Shown one piece after another: positions 11,084 through 23,267 of a stretch of 64,000 bases of DNA. Each line of letters starts with the position of its first letter. The stretch's first letter is position 1. The notes beneath the pieces were generated by a model that saw only the letters and a list, made by a program, of their open reading frames with translations, did no database searches and was not told where the DNA came from. The DNA comes from Ceratopteris richardii (taxonomy: Eukaryota > Streptophyta > Polypodiopsida > Polypodiales > Pteridaceae), in the NCBI GenBank assembly GCA_020310875.1, contig CM035437.1, positions 54,947,936 through 55,011,935 on the forward strand, given 5' to 3'. The translations under genes and the position numbers were made by a program.

Positions 11084-11264
11084 ATCGACGACTTCATGGC
11101 TTTCCATAGTGTAAATCGAATTTAGTATCGATTCTTGATCGATGGGTATGGTATCATGCATTATCTATGTTTCCATGGTATCATGCATTATCTATGTTTC
11201 CTTCTTGCAAGTGTATTTGACAGCATATGAGGGATAACGTTGCTTTGAACTGATTTACGATGAA
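11084..11264. repeat. Direct repeat bracketing F-box gene 1, downstream copy
   Basis: This segment repeats 9411-9611, with a small extra duplication of ATGCATTATCTATGTTTCC inside. Together the two copies frame exactly the F-box gene and its 14-bp minisatellite. It truncates the F-box reading frame at its 3' end. Confidence 0.7.
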
Positions 11265-11665
11265 GGGATGTGATTCTTCTTGTCACATTTAAGGAATTTC
11301 TCCATATTATCATCTTTTCTTTAGGAGGATTTAGCTTGGTACCTTTCTTTCAATATAATTTATATCATTTTTGCACTTAGTCCTATTAGAGTTTGTAATA
11401 CTTGTGAGCCTAGAACTTGCAATGTGTTGATTGCAACCTCCACTTTATCTTCTTTCATTGATTCTTCCTCTACCTCTATTAACGACTAGTGTCTATACTT
11501 TCTAGTTATTTGGATTACTAGTATAAATCATGTTAATTGTGTTTCATGATACATATTTGGCATCTTAAGACTCACATTGTAATACTTGATGTAAAAATCA
11601 CACTCCTTTTCCGGATTATAGTTCTTGATGATGAAGCCATTCTAAAATTCCATATGAATGTGACA
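11265..11665. repeat. F-box downstream sequence, inverted partner of 53930-54295
   Basis: Reverse complement of 54295-53930 at roughly 90 percent identity, up to GAAGCCATTCTAA and the following AATGTG. The homology stops abruptly at about 11665, where the insertion described next begins. No gene is present. Confidence 0.75.
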
Positions 11666-13650
11666 ACTCTACAACATATGAGGGGCATACCGACGCTGCC
11701 TATAGCGATGACCACTCCCGACGTCGGTATAAACATTGGAAAATTCCATTCAAAGATACCGACAGTCAAGTGAGCGTCTGTATGACCGTTTAAAATGGAT
11801 CATCAGTATGTCTCACGATCTTCGATATGGGCATCGATATAAGCATCGGTATATGCATTGATATAAGCATCGGTAATTTATTGGAAATTATCGGTGCCCA
11901 TACGGATGCCCATACCGACAGGTATACCGAGGCCATGTTTTAAACATACCGTGAACCCGAGAGCAAAACTCAACATTTTGCGCATGTTTTACATTAAGTA
12001 CTGCTTGCTTCTATCAAACTTGCACGCACCAATGGAATTGACCTGCATTGTCTTGTGCACATAGACACACACACATATCTCTCTCTACACACACACACAC
12101 TCTCTCTCTCTATTTAGATCTCACATCTTAGTAAGTGGTGCAAGTACTCTTAGCCTTTGTCTGTCTCTATGCTTTATGTTTTATAATTTCTCTTCTCTTT
12201 GATTTTGCATAAGTTTTTTGGCATCGATTCTTTGGAATTCGATGATAGATGTACGACATACATTACGCTTTGACGACAAGGATCCAAAAGAGGGACATAC
12301 CTTTAAGTGATTGTTTTATTCTCTATTGATAGAGAGAGAGAGAGAGAATAGATAGATAGATAGAGAGAGAGAGAGAAAGAGAGATAGAGAGAGAGAGAGA
12401 GAGATGAGAGCGAGAGGGAGATAGATAGATAGATAGAGAGAGAGAGATGAGAGAGAGAGAGAGGGAGATGAGAGAGAAAGAGTGATAGAGAGATAAAGAG
12501 AGAGAGAGATAGAAAGAGAGAGAGAGATACAAAGAGAGATAAAAGAGAGGAAGATATAGATAGGAAGATAGAGCATACATACACACACACATACATACAA
12601 ACACACATCTACACATGCATACATACACACACACATGTACACACATGCATACATACACACATATACCCACATGCATGCATACATGCACACACATATACAC
12701 ACATGCATGCATACATACACACACATATACACACATGCATGCATACACACATACACATATACACACATGCATATATACACACACACATTCATACACACAC
12801 ACATTCATACACACACACATATACACATATGCATACACACACACATATACACACATGCATACACACACACATACATAAACACATATACACACATGCATGC
12901 ATACATACACACACATATACACACATCCATGCATACACAAATATACACATATACACAAATGCATACATACACACACACATGCATACACACATACATACAC
13001 ACACACATATACACATGCATACACACACATACTACACATGTACATACATACACACACACATATACACACATGCATCACACATACATACACACACATATAC
13101 ACACATGCATGCATACACACACATACACATATACACACAGGCATACATACACACACAAGCATACACACATACATACACAAACACACATATACACATATAC
13201 ACATATCACACACACACACACATACACACACACATGCATACGCACATACATACACACACACATATACACACATGAATGCATACATACACACACATATACA
13301 CACATACACACATATACACATATACACACATGCATACATTCACATACACACATACACATATACACACATGGATACATACACACATACATCTACACACTTG
13401 CATACATACACACACATGTACACGCATGCATACATACACACATGCATGCATACATACACACACATATACACACATGCATGCATACACACACCCCTACATA
13501 CACACACACATACATACACACATGCATGCACACACACATGCATGCATACACACACATGCATACATACACACACATACACATATACACACATGCATACATT
13601 CACACACACACACACATACATGCACACATATACACACACATATATGATTT
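11666..13650. mobile_element. Insertion with CACTA-like organisation, decayed
   Basis: The segment interrupts the inverted-duplication homology. Its left end begins CTCTACAACATATGAGGGGC, resembling a degraded CACTA terminus. Next come many ATCGGTAT/ATACCGA motifs in both orientations (11690-11950), like subterminal repeats. Then follow GA-rich (12330-12560) and CATA/CACA-rich (12570-13650) microsatellite, the same order as in the CACTA element at 38278. No clear right terminus and no transposase were found, so this is a tentative call. Confidence 0.35.
12320..13650. repeat. Compound microsatellite: (GA/GATA)n then (CATA/CACA)n
   Basis: GA/GATA-type repeats to about 12560, then 1.08 kb of CA/CATA/GCATGCATACA-type repeats. 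The long open frames across it in all phases encode only Cys/Val/Tyr or His/Thr/Tyr low-complexity strings and are not genes. Confidence 0.95.
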
Positions 13651-13894
13651 CAGTGTAGATAAATAAATATGAAAATATCTAGTGTTTTAATGAAATATAT
13701 ATAATTAAATATATAAAATTACGATTTTAAAGTTTTATTTTACATCAAATATATAAAAATAGGATTAGGGTTTTTAGGCTATTTACACATACATCATACA
13801 CATATACTTATACACATATATATACACATGCACACATATATACATGTTTTAGGTCTAGGTCTTTTCGATTACGATTTTAGGGCTTTTACACATG
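13651..13894. other. AT-rich spacer
   Basis: AT-rich DNA with two copies of a TAGGGTTTTTAGG/TTTTAGGGCTTTT theme and short CATA repeats. No gene is seen. Confidence 0.4.
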
Positions 13895-14025
13895 CATTGA
13901 TACTAGATGCTCCCTCATGACCTGCTGCATCGACGACTGTGGCTTTCCATAGTGTAAATTAAATTATGAGCTATCCATCATCGAATTTAGTATTGATTCT
14001 TGATCGATGGGTATGGTATCATGCT
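13895..14025. repeat. Third copy of the 9411-9534 repeat
   Basis: Essentially identical to 9411-9534, up to GGGTATGGTATCATGC. It marks the point where repeat family C sequence resumes after the microsatellite insertion. Confidence 0.8.
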
Positions 14026-14029
14026 AAGA

Positions 14030-15960
14030 GCTCGTGCTCTTTTCTCATACAATATTGATGTAATGTAGAAAGAGACAAACATTAGAAGTAGCATCAACGC
14101 TATTCAAGAGAATATGTACAATGGGATGTAAACACTAAACAAGAACTCTCATTTTTATGGAGCTGCATCAATGCCAAATCGATTTGCATCATTGATTAAA
14201 GATCTAAAATAAGGATAGAAAAGTAGAAAAACGTGCGTTTTGAATATTTTCTTTGATCTTTGTTGATCCAAACGTTAGACGAAACTCTGCTGCAATGATG
14301 CACTTGATTTGTTGATCCAAATGTTAGAGCAAACGAATTTGCTTGTTTTTCCTTGTTGCAAATCTTAGAGAAATTTCTCGATGATGAGTTGCAAAACCAT
14401 ACTCCAGCATTTCATTAACACTAGTCTATGCAAGAATAATCTCTCTCTTTCTCGCTCTATCTTTGTCTCTTTGTGTCTATTGTACCACTACATTGACGAG
14501 AGTAGATGGAGGGCATAGGGTTGTTATAACAGTCCATGATCTTCAGAAACAGCAATGGAAGCATTTCTAATACACATATGAGATGACTGCGAATAGGTGC
14601 CTCCTATTTGCATTATGTTTATGCAGTTGATAGAGAATGTTCACAAAATGATGAATAGGACAATGAGCGAGAGAAGTAGGAGAAAAATAAGCATACTTTG
14701 GATGATAAGAGTGCAAACATCACAAAGATGATGATTAAAGCTCTCAAACAAAAGAATAACAAGCATATTTATTGTTCACTTGAAATAGAACTTAGAAGCA
14801 CTTTAGGAGAAGGATGTGAATGGGGAGGGAGGATTTAAGGAAAGAATGCGCCTGAGGTAATGAATATGAAGATTCAAAATAAATATTAAAAAAAAAGGTA
14901 TCAAATAATACCTATGCTCTGATACCATGTCGAGAAACATGGCCCAATACAATTAACATGCATAGAAAGGTATGGGGGGATCAAAATAGACTAGAAACGA
15001 GAAATAGAAATGAACCTAAATATGAAATGAGAACTTACATGTCAATCATGAAGCTCAAGCCTGAAGGTGAGATCATCATGGGGGAATGAAGTAGAAGGAA
15101 AAGTACCTTCATGTGGGATAAGGAGACATTGCATGAGAGTGAATGAGATCTTAACACTAGTCTATGCAAGAATAATCTAACACTAGTCTATGCAAAAATA
15201 ATCTCTAGTCTCTCTTTCTCGCTCTATCTTTGTCTCTTTGTGTCTATTGTACCACAACATTGATGAGAGTAGATGGAGGGCATAGGGTTGTTATAACAGT
15301 CCATGATCTTCAAAAACAGCAATGGAAGCATTTCTAATACATATATGAGATGATTGTGGATAGGTGCCTCCTATTTGCATTATGTTTATGCAGTTGATAG
15401 AGAATGTTCACAAAATGATGAATAGGATAATGAGCGAGAGAAGTAAGAGAACAATAAGCATACTTTGGATGATAGAGTGCAAACATCACAAAGATGATGA
15501 TTAAAGCATATTTATTGTTTACTTGAAATAGAACTTAGAAGCACTTTAGGAGAAGGATGTGAAAGGGGAGGGAGGATTTAAGGACAGAATGCGCCTGAGG
15601 TAATGAATATGAAGATTCAAAATAAATATTAAAAAAAAAGTTATCAAATAATACCTATGCTTTGATACCATGTCGAGAAACATGACCCAAGACAATTAAC
15701 ATGCATAGAAAGCTATGGTGGATCAAAATAGACTAGAAACGAGTAATAGAAATGAACCTAAATATGAAATGAGAACTTACATGTCAATCATGAAGCTCAA
15801 GCCTGAAGGTGAGATCATCATGGGAATACTTGAAAGAATGAGGAGAGAAGTGAGGAATGAAGTAGAAGGAAAAGTACCTCCATGTGGGATAAGGAGATAT
15901 TGCATGAGAGTGAATGAGATGCATTCACATAAAAGTGTGCAAAAAACATAAAAACTATAC
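14030..15960. repeat. Dispersed repeat R2 with an internal ~760-bp tandem duplication
   Basis: Bases 14030-14400 are the reverse complement of 49040-49400 and 52920-53270; bases 14420-14760 are the reverse complement of 48480-48850. Within the block, about 14420-15140 is repeated at about 15190-15960 (for example CACTTTAGGAGAAGGATGTG occurs in both). A short frame (15715-15951) overlaps it but has no recognisable domain. The block is non-coding as far as I can see. Confidence 0.7.
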
Positions 15961-16531
15961 AAAAGAAGATAGGGTGCAATGATAAAGAAAACCTATTTAC
16001 ATAATGATAGGTACAATCTCCTCCCATGTGCTTGGTTGGATTTATTCCTAACCAAACATATTTATTGTTAATATTTACTATATCAAAATTTTCTTGCCCA
16101 AAATAAGGTCACAAAGTGGAAAAGCCACTTGTACTTCGACAATATTTGCCATAAAATGTAGGTCATATCACTATTTTTAGAAAAATATGTGTGCATATAT
16201 TTTGAAAATAACTATACATCTCTGAGTAATAATCCCTTCAAATATAAGAGTTTCAAAGATTATTAGAAAAAAATATATATAATTGAATGACTATGAAATT
16301 TTCAAAGCTTCATGATCCTTGGTCCACAAATCAAAACAAAAACCACACTAAATTCGTCTATCTCACATGAAATAATATTTAATAACTCCAAATACTCCAT
16401 TAAGGATACCATTCTCTTCAAGTGAAAGGAGATTTTCCTAAATCGAAAGTACAACATAGAGATTGATGAGCAATCACACGCCACACCGCCAAACATTAAT
16501 AAACATGTTCCATGTGCTACATTGAATAACA

Positions 16532-16649
16532 TTAGATTTTTCAATTAAATAATTTAATATGTTTGTGAATGACATGTACTAACAATCAATTTAGATTTTT
16601 CAATTAAATAATTAAATATGTTTGTGAATGAAATGTACTAACAATCAAG
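16532..16649. repeat. 59-bp tandem duplication
   Basis: Two adjacent copies of a 59-bp unit beginning TTAGATTTTTCAATTAAATA and ending ACTAACAATCAA, with very few differences. Confidence 0.9.
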
Positions 16650-17511
16650 TGATAATGACATCAATTTATATTCATTCAGAGAGGATTCTTGTATATCAGT
16701 AGGCATGTTTGTATTTGTGTTGCAGGTACTAGTATTTCGCACCTTGAAAGATCATGCCTTGTTGAAAACATGAAACACATTAATTTACTTAATCCACAAA
16801 CTTCCGAGTGTTTTCAAATGAAAGAACTAAATGTTATGTAATAATTGAATCAAATAGAATCGAATAACATGAATAATTCCATCAAAACGTCACCCAATTT
16901 AATAGAAATTGTATTTAATTGGAAAGAAAACCTAGATGTTGACATCCAATGACACTTCACACAATTTAACAACAAAATCCATGTTCCATGTTATAAGTGA
17001 AGCATGTCCAAAAACAATATTTTTTTATGTTTGCTATGATATGGAGAAATAAAATGATCCAAATCTTGTATCAATAATGCTTTTTGTATCTGTTGAGATC
17101 TAGCAATGAGTGATATTTGTACTTAACCAAATATCTATCTATGATATTTAAGTCATTTCCATGCGGAAATACAAGACTTCCTTATGTAATATAATTCCAA
17201 TATCTTTACTTATAACATAGGAGGAGTTCCTTTGCTTTTAAAATACCTATGTGAAATAAATTATGTATATTCTAGTTTGATAGTATTTCTAATCTAAAGG
17301 AGTGCTTATTAATTTACTGTATGTTTTCAAATCAACTATAATAGGATTCTGTTTAATGTTTTTGAGTCTTCATTGAAGAATGGATAGAAGGACATTTCTA
17401 GTTATTAATGCTAGTTGTCCTATCTTGCCATAGCGTCTTAATGTTTTTTTTTTGGGCTATGTGTGTGTGTGGTTGTCTTCGTCAACCATCCATACGTCAA
17501 TCTCAGCATTT

Positions 17512-17514
<3 letters not shown>

Positions 17515-17577
<63 letters not shown>
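17515..17577. repeat. (TC)n microsatellite
   Basis: An uninterrupted run of about 31 TC units. The Leu/Ser and Arg/Glu reading frames over it are artefacts. Confidence 0.95.
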
Positions 17578-17579
<2 letters not shown>

Positions 17580-18049
17580 AAACACAACCCTAGCCCTCAT
17601 ATTTATAGTGTGTTCTCCGTATTGTTCGATTTGAACCTGCAGAAAGAATTGCATAGATAGAGTAGGTAAAGAGGAGGATAAGCAATCACGATTACATATC
17701 AAACTTGGAAGAACCGAAGTCGATGGACCCTCACAAGTTCCATCCTATAGAGGTTTCCAAAGCCATCTACTTTTGAGTCCCTTTTTTATCTGGATGGCTC
17801 CTTGCACCACACGAGTAGTTTACATTCATGATATGGGATTGCGCGAGGCAGAAAAAGAGGAAATAAAGATGGCTACAAAGTCTTTTGCATGAGGAGAGTG
17901 AAGTGGATAGTCTTGATGTTGTAGAGAAGAAAAGGGTAGCTTAAAAGAATTTTAACCTCTTTAAGAAGAGGTACCAAGGTCATCCCCAAGAGGTGAAACA
18001 AAAATATGGAGTTTGGTTGCTCAAAATCTTGCACTCCACATGATTAATC

Positions 18050-18396
18050 ATCTCATCCTCAATGACATGAGACTTAAAAGTTAAATGTTTTTGAACGTCT
18101 ACAACACATTGATTCATGTGAAGCATCCTAAGGTATTTTGATAGCGATGCACCTCAGTGGAATCTCTTTCTTGAGAGCTCCATGAAAATACCCTCATGAC
18201 AGAGAATTGAGCTTCAGATGCCACACACAGTACTCTGTAATGCACAATACATAGAATACAAAAACAGATTTCTTAGGTCACAAAAATGTGTTCGGACTTA
18301 TAGTTTGTGGCTGACCATGCCACTACATGTTTTATTAAAGAACATATACAAAAGTTTCTGACTTCCATTTGGACTTTCACATGGACATTAACAGTA
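18050..18396 (-). repeat. LTR of copia element 1 (3' LTR, partial)
   Basis: On the minus strand, a polypurine tract AGTGGGAGAT is followed by TGTTACTGTTAATG, the expected start of an LTR. The following 340 bp match 34742-35040 in the opposite orientation, for example TGACCTAAGAAATCTGT and GGAGATTCCACT. This pairs the LTR families of the two copia elements in the window. Homology fades at about 18050. Confidence 0.65.
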
Positions 18397-18559
18397 ACAA
18401 TCTCCCACTAAAGGCCAATAATGGCCAAAGTGTGTATGGGAGGAAAATCAATAAAGATAAAGAATACCTGAGAGTATACAAACTATACCTCCCACTTGAT
18501 CGGCATGTTATACAATGTACAAGTAACTATGTAAGTTCATGGATCAAGTAACCTCCATG

Positions 18560-19120
18560 AAGTGCCAATAGTGTCAAAAGATGTCATGTGATAGAGCTTT
18601 AATCAAAGCATTTGTAGCATTATCTCAAGTATGAACCTTCTCAAGAATAATATTCTCAGTGGCTAAGTAGTCTCTAATGAAGTGATACCGCACCTCAATC
18701 TGCTTGGCCTTTGCATGATAGACTAGATTCTTAGCCAATACAATAGCACTCTGCCTATCACTGAGCAAACAAGGTACATCCTAAGGTAGACCCATATCAG
18801 AAGCGAGAAGAGAAAGCCACAATGCTTCCACACATGCCTCACTTGTTGCAACATACTCTACTTCTATAGTGTAAATAGCTCTACATTGTTGAAGACGAGA
18901 TATCCAAGAGATAGCACCTCTAGCAAAATGAAAAATGTACCCTGATGTAGACGTACGATTGTCTACACAACTATCATAATGAAAATCTGTGTAACCCATA
19001 ATGGATGCTTTCCCTCTACCCAAGCATAGACACTTGTCCTTAGTGCCACTCAAATATCTCAAAATCGTCTTGACCGCATCCTAATACTTTTTACCAAGAT
19101 TAGACATATATCTACTCACA
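18560..19120 (-). pseudogene. Ty1-copia RNase H region, copia element 1
   Basis: The minus strand encodes a copia RNase H: LRYLSGT, the GYTDFHYDSCVDNRTSTSGY core (normally D-A-D-W-A), VEYVATSEACVEALWLS, then SAIVLAKNLVYHAKAKQIEVRYHFIRD. Stops interrupt it in several places (for example after DMGLP and in the HT*DN motif). The reverse transcriptase that should precede it is missing: the frame runs from the integrase C-terminus (near 19237) almost straight into RNase H, so an internal deletion removed the RT. Closest in-window relatives are 61990-62318 (RNase H) and the copia element at 34.7-48.5 kb. It is dead. Confidence 0.85.
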
Positions 19121-19229
19121 ACTCGCATTGCAAATGCAAACGGTCTGGTCTCATAGCTACCATAGCATACATGAGACTACCAACATAGATTGATAAGGAA
19201 TCTTGGTCATGAATTCCTTTTCATCATCT

Positions 19230-19855
19230 AATCTTTTCATAGAGGACTAGTATCCTCAAACACCAATCTTCTCCCTTTAACCTCCTTAATGGGTTGTTTA
19301 TGAATCTTAGACTCATTAAAAATGACATCACTACTTTTGATCATTGACCATGTTTCAGGATCCCATAAGCGATATCCAAATTGTCCTTCTCGACCATATC
19401 CAAGAAAAATGCATTTCATTGACTTACGATCCAGTTTTTGTCTAAGATTCTTGGGTATATGAACATATGGTTCACTCCCAAAAACTCAAAGATGATCATG
19501 ATATGGTGGCTTTCCTGCCCATAACTCTTGTGCCACTTTCATACCTTTGGCATTAGTGTTAATAATGTGAACTATAATCAATAGTGCTTCTACCCAAAAG
19601 CCTTGTGGAAGGTTTGCATGATGGATCATAGAAACTACTCTATCGTGAATAGTTATACTCATCCTTTTAGCTACACCATTCTATAAAGGGGTATTAGGAG
19701 TTGTAAACTCTCTATGAATTCCTCTATACTGGTAGAAAAGGCTGAATTCATGTGAGGTATAATCACCCCCATTATCTAAACATAAAGCTTTGAGCTTAGT
19801 TCCTTTTTCAGTCTCAACTAAAGCAATCCATTTTTTGAAGGTATGGAAAACTCTA
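19230..19855 (-). pseudogene. Ty1-copia integrase, copia element 1 (truncated)
   Basis: The minus strand encodes the integrase core and C-terminal part: LCLDNGGDYTSHEFSLFYQ, RGIHREFTTPNTPL followed by a stop, NGVAKRMS, then FGSEPYVHIPKNLRQKLD and KCIFLGYGREGQFGYRLWD. The 5' end is lost at about 19855. The segment around KLDRKSMKC is the uninterrupted equivalent of the site where the CACTA element sits in the second copia copy (38277/47442), which makes it the empty-site reference. Several stops make it non-functional. Confidence 0.85.
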
Positions 19856-20521
19856 GGTTGAAGGGGCATGGAAAATGGACAAGAGGATTTGAGTGGAAAT
19901 GGAAAAGAACTTATTAGAAAAGTGAACGTATAAACCAAAAGAGCAGCATGAAGGAAGAATGGATGTGGGTCTTGCATGAATATATGTTGTGTGAATGAAA
20001 AAGTAGTGGGAAAATGATAGAGGCCAAGAAGAATACCAAGTAGAAGAATTGGATGCGGTCTTTACTTGTGTTTACATTGCATGTGAATGGAGAGGAATGA
20101 CAAGAGAGGGAATGTGGATGGGCTTCTGTTTGTATGCATATGGGATGTGATGAGCTTGCATGTGTGACGAGGATGTGCGATGTGATTTCCTGATGTGTGT
20201 TTGCTCTTTCCATTTTGGTTGTAAATGTTATTGTGATTTGATGAAGAAAGGTTCTAATGTTTTGATGAAGTCTGTAGACAGGTGGATATGGCAGTGAAGA
20301 TGCGAGAAAGAGGACAAAGTTGGTAAGTGAATTGATTATATTTTGGTACTAATTAGATGATTGGATGAGTATGATTGCAGGTGCTACATTGAGGAAGGAG
20401 AGAATTGGTATGCAAGGTAAAGATTTGTATTTGATTGAGTGATGATCACATGTTGGATGACTTGAGTGCAGGTAGCATATCGCTCGTCGGGGACGACTTC
20501 GCAAGCAAGAAGAGGGGAGTA
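19856..20521. other. Unassigned region upstream of a putative LTR
   Basis: No domain is recognised. The last ~60 bp before 20522 could encode the end of a retrotransposon pol frame and finish in a purine-rich stretch. The open frame across 19914-20213 on the minus strand has no recognisable domain. Confidence 0.35.
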
Positions 20522-21457
20522 TGTTACACAGAAAAGTCGTGTTGATTCTAAGTCTACCAATGTGGTGTTTATGAAAAATTTAGCTCTTGGAAATGTGATT
20601 TTTATCTCAAAAGAAATTGTTTGTATGGTTGCATTTATGCATTAGTGTGCAATATCAACATGGATAGCTTTTTGAGTGCATGATTGCAATAGGAAGGTGC
20701 ATGTGTGAGCATGGGAATATATATGTACATGTGCATCTATGTGCGTTGATTTGATATGTGTGGATATGTCAACATGGACTTGGTACTAATTGCATGACTA
20801 CAAAAGATTATGTGTGCGAAGGAGATGTGTAGACGAGCATGCACTAAAATGTATTTGTATATGCCATTAAGCCTATGGATCACATGCACACCATCATATG
20901 TGTGTAAGATTACTTGAGAACACAAATGTGTGTATGAAAATGCATCAACCCATGTATATGTACCGTAGTTGCAAACTTCATGTGTCCTTTCATATGTGCA
21001 TCTTGCTTCAAGATTGATATATTTGGAAGTTGAAAAAAAAGGAAGCAAACTATAAGAAAAGAAAAAAAAAACAAAACAAAAATGCAAAAAGAAAAAATGG
21101 GAAAATAATATTGAAAAAAAGAACAAAAAGAAAGAAAATAAATAAAGAAGAAAAATAAAAATGCACGTATGCATGTGAGTGGGGGGAGTGGGGTGTCAAG
21201 GGGTCAAAGTGTTAGGGGAGTGGGTGAGTAAAGAAAAAAAAAGGGAAAATAAAAAGTTTTTGGGGGTGTCTCTCTCTAGGGGGGATCTCTTGGGGTTTTT
21301 TGTTCTTCGAGTGTCTGTACAGGTACAAGAGCTTGCAACAGATTGTGGAGGAGGAGTCGCACTCAATCCCTACGAAGGGGAGAACTGACGGGTCTAAAGG
21401 GGGGAGGGAAGCCTAGCACAGTGGAGAGACAGGTCTAGTTTGCTATAGTGCTTTCAT
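20522..21457 (+). repeat. Putative LTR (unassigned LTR retrotransposon)
   Basis: A polypurine tract AGAAGAGGGGAGTA is followed directly by TGTTACACAG, the layout of a 3' LTR start. A possible end lies at GCTTTCA before TATCAGAAGTGGGAGG, which resembles a worn tRNA-Met PBS. Boundaries are uncertain because no second LTR copy is seen. The interior has an A-rich stretch (21025-21150) and a G-rich stretch (21180-21420). Confidence 0.35.
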
Positions 21458-22389
21458 ATCAGAAGTGGGAGGAGTACGGTGCATAATGACAACCTCGAGC
21501 TGATCTGATATGATGCAAGTTCATAGTTATTTGGGCGGTAGTTATCTTCATCTCCGCATAGACATAATGTCAAGCTATGCAGAGCAGCAGGTAACTCTCC
21601 AAGGGTAGCTAAGAAGAGCAAGAATGTTTTCTCTGGTAGTTGTCGACTAATGCATCTCGAAGACCTGATGAGATGATTTCGAGAATGCTTTCTTTCCTCT
21701 ACTATAAGTTGATATGAACTCGATTTATGGCTGGTGCTCCATTCGTTGTTTATGGCCGCATAATTTGAATATGCTTATGAATTCATGCTGAAGGTTGAGT
21801 GTTACAGTTCATGCTCCTAAGATCTTCCAAAACATCTCAGTGTTAAAACTTTGTTGTGCATTGGAGAATGATATGACCTATGACTGTCAATTATCTTTGA
21901 AAAGAACATCGAGTGCACGAGGTCTTAGAAAGAAAGTTGTACAAAAGAGGCGCTAAATTATTGCATGTGTGATCTAATGAAGGGGTTCTAATATACACGG
22001 TTTTTTTTAGAAATGGCTCACATCTAGAGTGTCTCGTCGCAATAGCTTGTGGTGCATGGAGCATAGGCATTAATCTGAGGAGGAAAAGATTAGTGATAAG
22101 TGCAAGTCTTCATGAATAAGTATCACTGTCAAGTCCTAACTGTTAGGTGTTTATTATGGAAAGCAGGTGTGACAGTAGAAGGGGAAACCTGAATAGATGA
22201 TAGAGAAATACGAGAAGATTGCATAAATCGAGTGCACAGAGAGATGGATGGGAAATATGGATGGCCTCACTGTCCGGAATATACAAAAGAATGAACTTCT
22301 GTTGATTTTGTTTTGATGTATGATCTTAGTACAAAACGTTTTTGCTACCCCCTTGGAGTATTATTTATTTCATAAGGCACTTGCTGAAA
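21458..22389. other. No recognisable feature
   Basis: I find no coding region, RNA gene or clear repeat. If the preceding LTR call is right, this would be leader or internal sequence of that element. Confidence 0.4.
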
Positions 22390-23255
22390 TCATAAACAAT
22401 TTTGAGTGGTGTGGTTGGTCATATCACAAATGGCACAAGGTTGAATATTCAAACTTTTGGCTTTTTCATGCTTTGCTCCTTCCTTCCTCCTTTTCCACTT
22501 GCTCTTGCTTGTGAAGTTGGCTTGGGAAGTCTCCTCTTCATCTTCGTCCTTCTTCTTGCCTTTCAACTTCTTGTCCTTCTTATCTACATACAGAGCACTA
22601 GTTGAATTATCATGATAGGAGTTACCTTCCTTTATGCTATTGTTGGCCTCTTGATTGAAGATTTGTCCAAGAAAGATTTTGACGTCTGGAGTTTGCACAT
22701 CCATGATGAGACCATAAGCAGTGGTGAAGAATTGCTACTGCTTATCACTTCGAATCCCATTGAGAATTTGCCTCATGATAGCCTCGTCTTCAATCAACTC
22801 TCCAATGGATGCTAACTGATTTGGAACCTCCTTGACCTTGGTAACAAACTCTTTGATGGTTTGTTTAGGTGTCTTCTTCATTAGGTTGAACTCGTTCCAA
22901 AGATTATTCTTTCTTGCTTTGGTACTAGCAAAAAAGAAAGTCTCTATGACATCCCAATTCTCTTGAGATATCTTGCATCCTCTAATATATGGTAATAGAA
23001 ATTCAGAGATAGAATTTAGTATGTACGACCTTGCTTGAGCATCCCTTGTGCACCAATGTGTGAGCTTATCTATCTCCTCTTGTGTAGGTCCTACTTTGGA
23101 TCTTGGAATAGGCATAGCTTCATCACCTTCTACAATTCCATAAAGATTTCTAACTTGCAAATAGGCCTCCATTCTGATTTTCCAAGCCGCATAGTTGTGT
23201 CAATCAAGCTTCTCAATCATTGAGGGAAATCCATCACCCATCTTGATATAGCTCT
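22390..23255 (-). pseudogene. Ty1-copia gag with CCHC zinc knuckle
   Basis: The minus strand encodes a UBN2-type copia Gag: IEKLD-stop-HNYAAWKIRMEAYLQVRNLYG, then LWNEFNLMKKTPKQTIKEF, IGELIEDEAIMRQILNG and, after a lysine-rich linker, the zinc knuckle CAICDMTNHTTQNC (CX2CX4HX4C, all four ligands present). Two nonsense codons break it: TGA in place of the expected glycine near 23196, and TAG after SDKQ near 22733. Both flanks are in the same frame, so these are point changes rather than frameshifts. A PBS-like TGGTATGAGAGC lies just upstream (about 23255-23266). The pol part is not seen downstream. This copia family differs from the one at 18-20 and 34-48 kb. Confidence 0.85.
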
Positions 23256-23267
23256 CATACCACTGAA

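Larger units (their letters stand above)
15961..18049. other. AT-rich region without a recognisable gene
   Basis: Contains a perfect-phase 59-bp tandem duplication at 16532-16649 and a (TC)n microsatellite at 17515-17577. About 16930-17100 is the reverse complement of 49790-49960, adding to the collinear inverted homology. No convincing coding region was found. Confidence 0.6.

Noticed and set aside
12303..13666. Long open frames of 100-343 codons in several phases on both strands
   Set aside because: They read through CA/CATA and GA microsatellite and encode only Cys/Val/Tyr/Met, His/Thr/Tyr or Leu/Ser strings. No start context, domain or codon bias supports a gene.
17408..17702. Frames rich in Leu/Ser or Arg/Glu
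   Set aside because: (TC)n/(GA)n run.
20737..21174. 145-codon minus-strand frame with Phe/Leu-rich start
   Set aside because: It reads an A-rich plus-strand stretch; hydrophobic composition comes from the poly-A/T bias and no family is recognised.
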